This document shows, piece by piece, positions 32,586-41,717 of a DNA stretch of 64,000 bases. Under the pieces are notes generated by a model that worked only from the letters and a program-made list of their open reading frames with translations, had not been told where the DNA came from and made no database searches. The first letter of the stretch is position 1. Each line of letters starts with the position of its first letter. Origin of the DNA: Prevotella sp. (lineage in GTDB: Bacteria; Bacteroidota; Bacteroidia; Bacteroidales; Bacteroidaceae); the NCBI GenBank assembly GCA_017449495.1, contig JAFTFO010000018.1:1-64000 (forward strand), written 5' to 3'. The translations under genes and the position numbers were made by a program.

Positions 32586-35525
32586 TTAAAAGTTAAAGCT
32601 TGCACCTAAGATGAAGTTACGTGAGCGGGGGTACATGTTGTTGTCGATACCATTGGCAACTTCAGGATCCACACCGTCGTATTTGGTGATGGTGAAGATG
32701 TTCTGTGCAGTGAAGTTCACGCGTACCCAAGGCGCAATGTTGTAAGCCAGTGTCACCTTGTCAAGTTTCAGGAACGAAGCGTTCTGAACATAGTAGTCGC
32801 TCTTGTACTGAGCCTGAGCAAAGTTGCTGTAAGGAGCAGTTGACACGCGGTTGCAGATGAAGTTGTTGGTCCACATATCGGCCTTCATCTCCGTGTTGGA
32901 GGCAACGTTGTTGTACACGTAGTTGCCAAGGCTCGAACGGAGCGAGGCTGAGAGAGTCCACTTCTTGTAGCTCAGCTCGGTGTTCAGGCCGAGGTTCACG
33001 TCTGCATCCGGCTTGTAGTATACATAGCGGTCGTCGTCAGTAATCTGACCGTCGAAGTTACGGTCTACATAGACACCCTCCAGTGGCTTGCCGGCCTCGT
33101 CGTACACCTGCTGGTATACATAGAACGAGTTGATGGGGTTGCCCACCTGCTGGATCTGGATCTTGTTACCGACACCACCGGAGATGTCACCAGCCTCTAC
33201 ACCCAGGTAGCTGGGATCGTCGCTGGCCGTCAGACGGGTGATCTTGTTCTTGTTGTAAGCGATGTTGAAGCCAATCTCCCAGCGCAGGTCCTTCTTCTCG
33301 ATGGGCACTACGTTCAAGGCAGCCTCAATACCCTTGTTCTCCATGTCACCTACGTTCATCAGCAGGTAGTTGGTCAGGTTGGTACCTGAAGCCACGGGCA
33401 CCTTGTTGAGCAGGTCGTTGGTCTTGCGCTTGTAGACATCGATGCTACCGTTGATGCGGTTGCGGGCGAAACCGAAGTCCAAACCGATGTTGTAAGTCGT
33501 GGTCTCCTCCCACTTAATCTGGGAAGCGTAACCCTTAGCTGTGATAGGAACAACGATACCGTTGCCGAACATATAGTAAGAACCGCCCTGATTGGTGTGT
33601 ACGGTCGGGATAGAGGGGTAGTCACCCTGGTTGATGTTCTGCTGACCGGTGATACCATAGCCCAGACGGAGCTTCAGGTTCGACAGCCAGTCGGCATTCT
33701 TCATGAATGGCTCCTCGCTGATGCGCCATGCCAGAGCGGCTGAGGGGAACAGACCCCACTTGTTGTTCTGGAAGCGAGAGGTACCGTCGTCACGGAGTGT
33801 GAAGGTCAGGAGGTAACGGTCCAACAGGGTGTAGTTCAGACGACCGTAGAAAGAAACGAGGTAGCTCTCGGTCATGAAGATGGGCTTGGAAACGTCATAT
33901 TCCTGTCCGCTACCGTCATTGGCAATCTTTTTGTCGGTGGTCTTGTTGTAGAAGCGCTGCCAGCTATAACCGGCGAGTACGTCGAAGCGGCTGTAGATCT
34001 CCTTCAGCTCCTTGGCGTATGCCAGATAGAACTCCAAGGTCTGGTCGCGGCGCAGCTGCGTGTACTTCTCCCATGCACCTGTACCATTCTGCACCTTGTC
34101 GTGGTAGGAAACCTCACTGTACTGGTCGCTGATATTCCAACCTGTAGTGGTAGAGAAGTCGAGACCGAGGTTCAGGTTGGCACGGAGGCCGGGGAGGAAC
34201 TTGAACTTATAGTCGAACTGGGCGTTACCCACGAAACGGCGGACGTAAGAGTCCTTGTTCTGCTGGTTGAGCATGGCCACGGGGTTCAGCGTTGACATGG
34301 TGTTGGGAGCACCGTTGCTCATCCACATGCTGTCAACGGGCTTCAGCGGGTCATACTGTACGGCGGCACCGATGGCACCCTCGTCGGCGTATGAGTTGTG
34401 GGTGAACACACCCTTACCGTTCAGATTGATGGTGAGACGGTCGTTGAGCAGTGTCGGGGTCAGGTTGATACCGACAGTTCCACGGCTCATGCCCGTGGTC
34501 TTCAGGGTACCGTCGTTGTTCAGGAAGCCTGCGCTGACGCGGTAAGGCATCTTAAAGGTGCTCTCCTTTGACACATAGCCACCCGTTACGCTGGCATTGA
34601 TTTCCTCAGAGAAAGCTGAACGGTAGATTTCGTCCTGCCACTTGGTGTTGGCATTGCCCAAGGCAGCCACTGCATCGGCATTGTCACCGTAGTTGGCCAT
34701 AAAGAACTCACGGAAAGCGTCGGCGCCGAGCACGTCGACCTTCTTGGCAACGGTCTTGAATGAACCTGACATGTCAACATTTACGCGGGGCTTGCTGCCT
34801 GCCTTACCCTTCTTGGTGGTAATCAGGATCACACCGTTAGAAGCGCGGCTACCATAGATGGCGGTAGCAGAAGCGTCCTTCAGGATTGAGAAGCTCTCAA
34901 TGTCGTTCGGGTTGATGGTGTTCAGCACGTCACCGCCGGAAATCTCGGTCGAGCTGATGGGCAGACCGTCGATCACGATCAGCGGGTCGTTGCTGGCTGA
35001 CAGTGACGAACCGCCACGGATACGGATGGTAGAGCCTGCACCAGGGGCACCGCTGTTAGTGGTAATCTGTACACCAGGGGTCTTACCTTGCAGAAGGTCG
35101 GCCGGTGAGGTGGCCAGACCCTTGTTCAGCTGGTCTGCTTCCACAGACATCACGGAACCGGTGGCATCACTCTTGCGAACAGTACCATAACCGATGACCA
35201 CCACGTCCTGCAGAACGGTCTGGTCATCCTGAAGAGTTACAGTGAGACTGGGTGCTGCCTTCACCGTAGCCTGCTGATAGCCGACGTACGAGATGGTGAT
35301 GTCTGCACCCTGATTGGCTTTCAGTACGAAGTTACCGTCGAAGTCGGACACGGTGGCGGTCTGTGTGCCTGCCACGCGTACCGTAGCGCCGATAATGGGT
35401 TCGCCTGTAGCATCTTTCACATGGCCTTTGACCTCGATTTGGGCAAAGGCACCTACCGATAGGAACAAGCCTAACAAAAGGCCGAGCATCCTAAGAGGCA
35501 TTTGAATGTTTACCTGCTTCATCAT
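32586..35525 (-). CDS. SusC-like TonB-dependent outer-membrane transporter (starch locus)
   Basis: About 979 residues. Signal peptide ending SVGAFAQIEV, then a carboxypeptidase-regulatory-like domain (KGHVKDATGEPIIGATV), the plug (VVVIGYGTVRKSDATGSV, PGVQITTNSGAPG, DGLPIS) and the barrel ending RNFILGASFNF. It imports oligosaccharides across the outer membrane, powered by TonB-ExbBD. The start at 35525 (MMKQVNIQ) is chosen because it precedes a normal signal peptide and lies downstream of the -7 box at 35571-35578; a longer frame from 35648 would start upstream of the transcript. It is the first gene of the minus-strand starch operon and is divergent from lacI. Confidence 0.93.
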   Translation of the reverse strand: MMKQVNIQMPLRMLGLLLGLFLSVGAFAQIEVKGHVKDATGEPIIGATVRVAGTQTATVSDFDGNFVLKANQGADITISYVGYQQATVKAAPSLTVTLQDDQTVLQDVVVIGYGTVRKSDATGSVMSVEADQLNKGLATSPADLLQGKTPGVQITTNSGAPGAGSTIRIRGGSSLSASNDPLIVIDGLPISSTEISGGDVLNTINPNDIESFSILKDASATAIYGSRASNGVILITTKKGKAGSKPRVNVDMSGSFKTVAKKVDVLGADAFREFFMANYGDNADAVAALGNANTKWQDEIYRSAFSEEINASVTGGYVSKESTFKMPYRVSAGFLNNDGTLKTTGMSRGTVGINLTPTLLNDRLTINLNGKGVFTHNSYADEGAIGAAVQYDPLKPVDSMWMSNGAPNTMSTLNPVAMLNQQNKDSYVRRFVGNAQFDYKFKFLPGLRANLNLGLDFSTTTGWNISDQYSEVSYHDKVQNGTGAWEKYTQLRRDQTLEFYLAYAKELKEIYSRFDVLAGYSWQRFYNKTTDKKIANDGSGQEYDVSKPIFMTESYLVSFYGRLNYTLLDRYLLTFTLRDDGTSRFQNNKWGLFPSAALAWRISEEPFMKNADWLSNLKLRLGYGITGQQNINQGDYPSIPTVHTNQGGSYYMFGNGIVVPITAKGYASQIKWEETTTYNIGLDFGFARNRINGSIDVYKRKTNDLLNKVPVASGTNLTNYLLMNVGDMENKGIEAALNVVPIEKKDLRWEIGFNIAYNKNKITRLTASDDPSYLGVEAGDISGGVGNKIQIQQVGNPINSFYVYQQVYDEAGKPLEGVYVDRNFDGQITDDDRYVYYKPDADVNLGLNTELSYKKWTLSASLRSSLGNYVYNNVASNTEMKADMWTNNFICNRVSTAPYSNFAQAQYKSDYYVQNASFLKLDKVTLAYNIAPWVRVNFTAQNIFTITKYDGVDPEVANGIDNNMYPRSRNFILGASFNF

Positions 35526-35570
35526 TACATTAATTAGAGTTAATCGTTTATATAAATAGTTATTCTGGTG

Positions 35571-35578
35571 CAAAGTTA
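35571..35578 (-). promoter_or_regulatory. -7 element of the starch operon
   Basis: The minus strand reads TAACTTTG, about 46 nt before the susC start. The operator palindrome at 35633-35648 lies about 55 bp further upstream. Confidence 0.6.
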
Positions 35579-35632
35579 CATTTCTTTTCAATATGTTGTT
35601 CTTTTTTTGCATTAAAAAGATACAATAGCCGC

Positions 35633-35648
35633 ATGCAAACGTTTGCAT
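35633..35648. promoter_or_regulatory. LacI-family operator (perfect 16-bp palindrome)
   Basis: ATGCAAACGTTTGCAT is a perfect palindrome with the central CG and GCAAACG half-sites typical of LacI/GalR operators. It lies between the divergent susC and lacI genes, about 56 bp from the lacI -7 box and about 55 bp from the susC -7 box, so one site could control both. Confidence 0.8.
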
Positions 35649-35703
35649 AAGCGCTATTTAATAATATTAATAAGGTGTATGCTCGTGTTTCTGAACTTTT
35701 TCG

Positions 35704-35711
35704 TATCTTTG
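35704..35711 (+). promoter_or_regulatory. -7 element of the lacI gene
   Basis: TATCTTTG, about 36 nt before the ATG at 35748. No clear TTTG was seen at the -33 position. Confidence 0.5.
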
Positions 35712-35747
35712 CATCCAGAAGTCCGTGAATGATTAAAGACAAGGCTG

Positions 35748-36773
35748 ATGAAAGAAAACGCGCCGATGACGATGAAGGATATTGCCCGGGAGTTTGGAAT
35801 CTCCGTGGCCACAGTGTCGCGTGCACTGAAAGACTCACCTCGAATCAGTGAGGAACGGCGTCGTGCCATTCAACAGTATGCACGAGAACACAATTTCACG
35901 CCGAACACCATTGCCGAGTCTCTGCGCTTCAGTAAGGTGAAACCCCAGAAACTGATTGGAGTCATCATCCCCGACTTCGTACATTATTACTTTGCGTCGG
36001 TGCTGGCAGGCATCGAGGAGGAGGCCTCGTCGCAGGGCTATAGGCTGTTGGTGGCGACGAGCCAGGAGAGTTATGAGCGTGAGGTGCGCATCTGTCAGTC
36101 TTTCTATGAGAACAAGGTGTGCGGCATCATCGTGTCGCAGGCCAAGGATACGAAACAATATGAGCATTTCCAGAGACTGATCACCGCTGGTGTACCACTC
36201 GTGTTCTATGACCGTATCTGTACTGGTGTCAATGCCAGTCGTGTGGTGGTAGACGACTATATGGGTGCCTACAATGCGGTGACATACCTGATAGAGAAGG
36301 GCTGCCGGCGCATTGCTTTCTACACGACCCCTATGTCGCTGGAGATATCGAAGAACCGATACAATGGCTATAAGGATGCACTGCTGAAGCACGGGCTTGG
36401 GTGTGATCCGGAATTAACTGTTGTCTGTGATAACCGGGCTGATGCGGAGACGATGACACCAGACATCCTGAGTCGGGAGGATCGTCCTGATGGCTTTTTT
36501 GCCATTAACGACGACACGGCTATTGGCATCCTCTATACGGTCAAGCGGGCAGGTCTGCATGTGCCAGAAGATATCCAGATCTGCGGTTTCACCAATGGTT
36601 ATCGTGCCATTGCTTGTGACCCGATGCTGACGACGGTGGAGCAGCGTGGCCGTGTGGTGGGTGAGGAGGCCGCCAATATCTTGATCGGTCATGTAGAGGG
36701 CTCGATACCGATAGACAAGGCTGAGCGCCGCATCGTCCGTACCCGTCTCGTCGTCAGAGGAACCACAAAATGA
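35748..36773 (+). CDS. LacI-family transcriptional regulator
   Basis: 341 residues. The N-terminal helix-turn-helix reads TMKDIAREFGISVATVSRAL (within residues 8-27), followed by the hinge helix (NTIAESLRFSKV) and a periplasmic-binding-protein-like sensor (LIGVIIPDF to the end). It should bind the 16-bp palindrome 100-115 bp upstream and respond to a sugar from starch breakdown, such as maltose or a related metabolite. It lies divergent from the starch operon and before an MFS sugar transporter, so control of both is likely. In B. thetaiotaomicron the starch locus is controlled by SusR; a LacI protein here would be a different solution. The ligand cannot be read from sequence. Confidence 0.9.
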   Translation: MKENAPMTMKDIAREFGISVATVSRALKDSPRISEERRRAIQQYAREHNFTPNTIAESLRFSKVKPQKLIGVIIPDFVHYYFASVLAGIEEEASSQGYRLLVATSQESYEREVRICQSFYENKVCGIIVSQAKDTKQYEHFQRLITAGVPLVFYDRICTGVNASRVVVDDYMGAYNAVTYLIEKGCRRIAFYTTPMSLEISKNRYNGYKDALLKHGLGCDPELTVVCDNRADAETMTPDILSREDRPDGFFAINDDTAIGILYTVKRAGLHVPEDIQICGFTNGYRAIACDPMLTTVEQRGRVVGEEAANILIGHVEGSIPIDKAERRIVRTRLVVRGTTK

Positions 36774-36808
36774 AACAATGAAATAATGAAACAATGAAAT
36801 AATGAAAT
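36768..36808 (+). repeat. AATGAAACAATGAAAT array between lacI and the MFS gene
   Basis: Five units of the type AATGAAAYAATGAAAT overlap the lacI stop and fill the gap to the MFS start. The same family recurs at 45066-45105. Confidence 0.65.
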
Positions 36809-36812
36809 CGGT

Positions 36813-38114
36813 ATGAAACAGAAACCAGACTTGTCATTTTGGAAATTATGGAACCTGAGTTTTGGGTTCTTTGGTGTGCAGATCGCTTATGCCCTGCAGA
36901 GTGCTAATATCTCACGTATCTTCCGTACGCTGGGAGCCGACCCCCACTCACTGAGTTTCTTCTGGATCCTCCCACCGCTGATGGGTATCCTGGTGCAGCC
37001 GATTGTCGGCACGTTGAGCGACAAGACGTGGACACGCTTCGGCCGTCGTATACCTTATTTATTTATAGGAGCCGCCGTGGCTGTGGCTGTGATGTGTCTG
37101 CTGCCCAATGCCGGTTCCTTCGGTATGGCGGTAGGTGCCGCCCTCATCTTCGGACTGATAGCACTGATGTTGCTCGACACCTCGATCAACATGGCCATGC
37201 AGCCGTTCAAGATGCTGGTGGGCGATATGGTCAACGAGAAACAGAAGGCGAAGGCTTATTCCATCCAGTCGTTCCTCTGCAACGCCGGTTCGGTGGTGGG
37301 CTTCCTGTTCCCCTTCATCTTTACCGCCATCGGTCTGAGCAACGTCGCCCCTGAGGGTGTCGTGCCCGACTCTGTCATCTGGTCGTTCTACATCGGTGCT
37401 GCCATCCTGATACTCTGTGTCCTCTACACCACGGCGAAGGTGAGGGAGTGGCCGCCGAAGGAGTACCAGGAGTATAATCCCGTCGCAGAAGAGAAGGAGG
37501 ACTCTGCCAACTGGTTCACGCTCCTGAAGAATGCCCCCTCCACGTTCTGGAAGGTGGGACTCGTGCAGTTCTTCTGCTGGGCTGGCATGCTCTATATGTG
37601 GACCTATGTGGTGGATGCTGTCTCTGAGACGGTCTGGGGCACCATCGACCCCACCACCTCCGACTATCAGGAGGCCGCCAACTGGACGGGAGTGCTCTAC
37701 GCTATCCAGGCCATGGGCAGTGTGTTGTGGGCCGCCATGCTCCCGCAGTTTAAGAATACGAAATGGGCCTATGCCGCCAGTCTCGCACTGGGTGGTGCCG
37801 GCTTTATCATCATTCCCTTTATGCACGACCAGTATCTGCAGATCATTCCCTTCCTGCTGATAGGCTGTGGCTGGGCTGCCATGCTTGCCATGCCGTTCAC
37901 CTTTGTCACCAACGCCCTGCAGGGCTATGGTCACATGGGGGCCTACCTCGGTCTGTTCAATGGCACCATCTGCGTGCCTCAGATTGTGGCCGCCATCTGC
38001 GGTGGTATGATTCTCACGCTGGTGGGAGGCCATCAGTCTACGATGATGATTGTGGCCGGTGTCTCGTTCCTGATTGGATCGGCCTGCGTGTTTGTGATTA
38101 GAGATAAGAGGTAG
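36813..38114 (+). CDS. MFS sugar transporter (maltose-type)
   Basis: 433 residues with about 12 hydrophobic segments. It belongs to the SLC45 / glycoside-pentoside-hexuronide-like part of the major facilitator superfamily: LWNLSFGFFGVQIAYALQSAN near the N-terminus (split: LSFGFFGVQI, ALQSANISRIF), IVGTLSDKTWTRFGRRIPY in the loop between helices 2 and 3, and GHMGAYLGLFNGTICVPQI near helix 11. It should carry a disaccharide such as maltose across the inner membrane with protons. It follows lacI and is divergent from the starch operon, consistent with uptake of starch products released in the periplasm. Confidence 0.85.
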   Translation: MKQKPDLSFWKLWNLSFGFFGVQIAYALQSANISRIFRTLGADPHSLSFFWILPPLMGILVQPIVGTLSDKTWTRFGRRIPYLFIGAAVAVAVMCLLPNAGSFGMAVGAALIFGLIALMLLDTSINMAMQPFKMLVGDMVNEKQKAKAYSIQSFLCNAGSVVGFLFPFIFTAIGLSNVAPEGVVPDSVIWSFYIGAAILILCVLYTTAKVREWPPKEYQEYNPVAEEKEDSANWFTLLKNAPSTFWKVGLVQFFCWAGMLYMWTYVVDAVSETVWGTIDPTTSDYQEAANWTGVLYAIQAMGSVLWAAMLPQFKNTKWAYAASLALGGAGFIIIPFMHDQYLQIIPFLLIGCGWAAMLAMPFTFVTNALQGYGHMGAYLGLFNGTICVPQIVAAICGGMILTLVGGHQSTMMIVAGVSFLIGSACVFVIRDKR

Positions 38115-38330
38115 ATAAAAGTAGATAAAAGTAGATAGAAGAAGATAGAGGAAGATAGAGGAAGATAGAGGAAGATAGAAGAAGATAGAGGAAGATAGAG
38201 GAAGATAGATGGAGATAGAAGGAGACAGAGGGCATTTCTTTTGCAGCAAGAACATGAGGCGGTTTAACTATCGTCTTCTATCTTCCTCTTTCTTCCTCTA
38301 TCTCCTTCTACTTCCCTTCTCCCTCCCCAC
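38113..38330. repeat. Inverted AGATAGAGGA arrays around the start of the propeller regulator
   Basis: 38113-38227 holds about 12 near-perfect units of 7-10 bp (GTAGATAAAA, then GAAGATAGAG). 38265-38325 holds the reverse complement (CTTCTATCTTCC, CTTCCTCTATCTCC) inside the signal-peptide codons of the next gene. The two arrays flank the start codon at 38254 and could form a long imperfect hairpin in the mRNA. Confidence 0.75.
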
Positions 38331-41211
38331 TACCGCCAACGTCCTGACGGAACGTTATAACCTGACGACGCTCGACCTGAGTAATGGCCTTCCCCATAAT
38401 CACGTCAGCGATATCTTCATGGACTCCAACGGGTTCCTCTGGATCTCTACCTATGGTGGCGGATTGGTGCGTTATGACGGCTATGGGGTCATGGAACCCC
38501 AGCTCGACTTGAACAGCAAGTCTTGCCGGAGTATCACCGAGGACCGTTTCAAAAGGCTCTGGGTGGCTTTCGACGAGGGTATCAATATCATCGACCTGAA
38601 GACGATGAAGTCGGTGGTGCCCACCCATCAGGAACTGCAAAAGGTGTTGGTTCTGCCGGCCATCAGGTGCTATCACGACGCCATAGGGCGCATTTGGGTG
38701 GTCACGGACCGTCAGGTGTCGCTGGTGACGTTCGATGCCCAGGGAGAGGTCGACCAGATCTATCATTATCCTCATCAGTGGAGGATGCTCGACATCGCCA
38801 TCTGTGACGTCGAGGAGAACGGTAAGCCGTGGATAGGCATCGACGGCGGTCTCTACCGGTTGGTGGTAAAAGGAGGGAAACTGGTGCGTGAGGAGATCTC
38901 CGCTCTATTGAAACCCTTGCAGGATCATTATATTACCGACATCCTGAAGCGTAATAACGAGATATGGATCACGACGAATCTTGGGCTGTTCCGCTACGAT
39001 CCGTATCAGCAGAAGTTAACTGAGTATCACCAGTCCAGCGCACCCGGTGCATTGTCTCATGTCTTCCTCTCCAGTCTGGCTGTCACGTCCGACAACCGCT
39101 TGTTGGTCGGCTCATTAGGGGGTGTCAATGTCTATGATGATCAGACAGACAGTTTCACTGCATGGACTACGGAGAGTCCCGTCCCACTAAAGAGCGACTT
39201 TGTGGATTGTATCCGTGTGTATCAAGGGCATATCTGGATTGGCACCGAGTCGGGTGGCATCGCCTGTCTGGCTCCCCAGCGACTGCTGCTGCGCAACTCC
39301 GTTCATACCAGTAATCCTCATTCTCTCTCGCCCAACCCCGTGAATGCCATGTATGTGGAGGCCGACGGGCGACTGTGGGTAGGAACGGTGGAAGGTGGTC
39401 TGAACCTTCGTGAGCAGGGAACAAGTGATTTCATCCATTATACAACGGCCAATTCCGGCTTGTCGCATAACAGCGTATCGGCCCTTGCTGCCGATCACCA
39501 CGGCCGGCTGTGGATCGGCACCTGGGGTGGTGGTGTTTGTCTGACCGACAGGCAAGGGCCGCATCAGATTACACGTCTGTCACTCCCCGATGAGTATCGT
39601 GGTCTGACGACCTTTGTAGGTGCACTGGCCGTCGACACCATCAACGACGGCTTGTGGATAGGCAGCAATGCCGGTCTGTTTTACTATGATTTCAAGATGC
39701 AGCGTATCGAGGAACCCTTTGAAGGCTGTCGTAGCATCACGGGCAGCATAGGAGCCATCGTTGACCGTGAGGGCGCCCTCTGGATGGGGTGCATGCAAGG
39801 TGTGATCAGGGTGGAGCTTCAGACAGGGCGCCAGGGGCGCAGACCTTTTGAACATGAGCTGATCTCGCATAAGTTGGATGAACACGACTCCCGCATCGTC
39901 GACAAGATATCCTCTTTCTGTCAGGCTCGCGACGGGACCCTCTGGCTGGGCAGTAATGGCTACGGCCTCTACCGGTTAGTGAAGGGCAGTGACAACTCCC
40001 TGGGACATTTCGAAGCCTTGACGACAGATGATGGCTTGGCCTTTGGTGGCGTCAAGGGTATCGTGGAGGATGCCAACGGCCGTCTGTGGGTGACCACCCA
40101 GAATGGCTTGTCGGTCTATGATCCGAAGACTCACACTTTTTCAAACTATTTCGAGAACGAAGGACTGGTCAGCCAGCATTTCTATTGGAACTCAGCCATG
40201 AGCGATGCCTCTGGCGTCATCTATCTCGGCAGCGAAGGTGGTTTGATAGAGGTCTTAGGTGAGAACACGGCGGCCAGACCTTATGGAAAGCTTGTCTTCA
40301 CACAACTGACGGTGGACAACCAGGATGTGATGGCCGGCAGTGAATATCTGTCTGACGATATCTCCATTGCCTCTTCCATCCAGTTGCGTGAAGGGAACCG
40401 CTCTTTCTCGATAGCCTTCTCTGCCTTAGACTATGGCAACGAGGAACAGGCGATGTTCAGTTACAGGATGAAGGGACTTGACGATGAGTGGACACCCCTC
40501 AAGCTGGGGGAGCACTCCGTGCGTTATAACGCCCTGCCGGCAGGGCACTATGTCTTTGAGGTGAGATACGTATCGTCATTGTCTGCAGAACAGTCGGATG
40601 TGGCCTCTATCGACGTCATTGTGAAGCCTGCTTTCTGGAAAAGCTGGTGGTTCCGGTTGCTCCTGAGCATCGTCTTTGTCATTCTGCTTATTTATATATA
40701 TAATAGGTGGGTGGCCCGGCTCAAGCGCATAGAGGCAGAACAGTTGCTCAACCCCATCCGCCGTGCCCTCGAGGAGTCAGACGATCCCGCTCATCTGCAG
40801 ACGCGCATCCAGAACATCCTCGACAACCAGCAGCGCTATAAGATCAGTGTGACGAAGAGTCTGGAGGCTGACAAGGAGGAGGTCCTCAAGACCGCCAAAC
40901 CGTTCATGGAACGGGTGATGGCTATCATGGAGGCTAACTACATGAACTCCGAGTTCGGCGTGCAGGAGTTCTGCGATGCCCTCGGCATGAGTCGCAGCGT
41001 GGCCAGCAAGCATCTCAATGCAGAGGTGGGCGTGCCTGCCGGACAGTTCATCAAGAACTACCGCCTGAACATGGCCAAGGAACTGCTGTCTGCCAAGACT
41101 GGCAACCGCAACGTCACCGAGATTGCCTACCGTGTGGGCTTCAACGATCCTAAGTACTTCACCCGCTGCTTCACGAAGATGTTCGGTGTCAGCCCCAGCC
41201 ACTCAGTTTAA
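38254..41211 (+). CDS. Membrane regulator: periplasmic beta-propeller sensor with AraC-type DNA-binding domain, no kinase
   Basis: About 985 residues. Signal peptide or first helix (RLLSSSFFLYLLLLPFSL), then two-component-regulator propeller repeats (GLPHNHVSDIFMDSNGFLWI in pieces: LPHNHV, DSNGFLWIST; several later WIGT and LWIGS units), a Y_Y_Y domain (FSYRMKGLDDEWTPL, AGHYVFEVRY), a membrane helix (about 812-832, LLLSIVFVILLIYIY) and a C-terminal AraC domain (EFCDALGMSRSVASKHL, EIAYRVGFNDPKYFTRCFTKMFG). Hybrid two-component systems of PULs normally have a histidine kinase and receiver between the helix and AraC domain; here only about 75 residues intervene, so it resembles a one-component SusR-like regulator. 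It precedes the arabinan-type susC gene, whose upstream region has spaced direct repeats. The ATG at 38254 is preferred over 38209. Confidence 0.85.
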   Translation: MRRFNYRLLSSSFFLYLLLLPFSLPTTANVLTERYNLTTLDLSNGLPHNHVSDIFMDSNGFLWISTYGGGLVRYDGYGVMEPQLDLNSKSCRSITEDRFKRLWVAFDEGINIIDLKTMKSVVPTHQELQKVLVLPAIRCYHDAIGRIWVVTDRQVSLVTFDAQGEVDQIYHYPHQWRMLDIAICDVEENGKPWIGIDGGLYRLVVKGGKLVREEISALLKPLQDHYITDILKRNNEIWITTNLGLFRYDPYQQKLTEYHQSSAPGALSHVFLSSLAVTSDNRLLVGSLGGVNVYDDQTDSFTAWTTESPVPLKSDFVDCIRVYQGHIWIGTESGGIACLAPQRLLLRNSVHTSNPHSLSPNPVNAMYVEADGRLWVGTVEGGLNLREQGTSDFIHYTTANSGLSHNSVSALAADHHGRLWIGTWGGGVCLTDRQGPHQITRLSLPDEYRGLTTFVGALAVDTINDGLWIGSNAGLFYYDFKMQRIEEPFEGCRSITGSIGAIVDREGALWMGCMQGVIRVELQTGRQGRRPFEHELISHKLDEHDSRIVDKISSFCQARDGTLWLGSNGYGLYRLVKGSDNSLGHFEALTTDDGLAFGGVKGIVEDANGRLWVTTQNGLSVYDPKTHTFSNYFENEGLVSQHFYWNSAMSDASGVIYLGSEGGLIEVLGENTAARPYGKLVFTQLTVDNQDVMAGSEYLSDDISIASSIQLREGNRSFSIAFSALDYGNEEQAMFSYRMKGLDDEWTPLKLGEHSVRYNALPAGHYVFEVRYVSSLSAEQSDVASIDVIVKPAFWKSWWFRLLLSIVFVILLIYIYNRWVARLKRIEAEQLLNPIRRALEESDDPAHLQTRIQNILDNQQRYKISVTKSLEADKEEVLKTAKPFMERVMAIMEANYMNSEFGVQEFCDALGMSRSVASKHLNAEVGVPAGQFIKNYRLNMAKELLSAKTGNRNVTEIAYRVGFNDPKYFTRCFTKMFGVSPSHSV

Positions 41212-41217
41212 TCGTTT

Positions 41218-41372
41218 CGATTGTCGCTCTTTCTCCTTACTTGTAAAGCTTTTATAATTATTTATCGCGCCCATCGCGCCCCTTTTGGGGTTAAGTCTCT
41301 GGTTATCAGTAAGATGTCGGGGGCGCGATTGGTGAATTATCGCGCCCCTATCGCGCCCCTATCGCGCCCCTT
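41218..41372. repeat. TCGCGCCCC repeat region
   Basis: At least five copies of ATCGCGCCCCT (for example 41272-41282, 41339-41349, 41350-41360, 41361-41371), plus one inverted copy (GGGGCGCGAT at 41321-41330). It fills the first part of the 636-bp gap after the regulator gene; no ORF or known RNA was recognised. Confidence 0.55.
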
Positions 41373-41376
41373 GATA

Positions 41377-41477
41377 ATTTTAACGTTAGCGTTTGAGTAT
41401 ACGCGAACAACCGTTTGAGTATACGCAAACGGTCATTTGAGCCAAGGCAAACGGTAGTAAGGATAGGGTAAAACCCC
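41377..41477. repeat. Dispersed element, copy 1 (AACGGT...GGATAGGGTAAAACCCC)
   Basis: Contains AACGTTAGCGTTTGAGTATA-type units repeated with GCAAACGGT boxes and ends AGGATAGGGTAAAACCCC. A second copy with the same order lies at 56227-56308, over 14 kb away. It is intergenic in both places. Confidence 0.65.
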
Positions 41478-41538
41478 TGTGATGATGCCTGTTACCCCCT
41501 ATAAACTGCCATCAGTATCCCTGTAAACAGGCATCAGC

Positions 41539-41604
41539 AACAACGTTAGGAGGTATCAATAACATCGTTAGGAGGTATCAATAACATCGTTAGGAGGTAT
41601 CTGC
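41539..41604. repeat. Three tandem 22-bp repeats
   Basis: AACATCGTTAGGAGGTATCAAT repeats at 41539, 41561 and 41583 with one to three mismatches. Weaker derivatives continue to about 41660. A 22-bp period is about two DNA turns, so protein binding is possible. Confidence 0.7.
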
Positions 41605-41717
41605 AACAACAATAACGGACTTCTGCAACAACGTAGGTAGCCATCATCAACAGCGTAAGAATCCTTGATTTATGTCAACGGAAGGGGTTAAAAGGGGACG
41701 AAACGCACAAAAATTAC

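Noticed and set aside
38113..38227. Possible CRISPR or transposon end
   Set aside because: Units of 7-10 bp without spacers; it is a microsatellite-like array.
37059..38255. 398-codon minus-strand ORF over the MFS gene and the AGATAGAGG array
   Set aside because: Its N-terminal part is only the translated repeat array, and the rest is antisense to transporter helices.
41539..41604. Possible CRISPR array
   Set aside because: Units of 22 bp are contiguous with no spacers and no cas genes are present.
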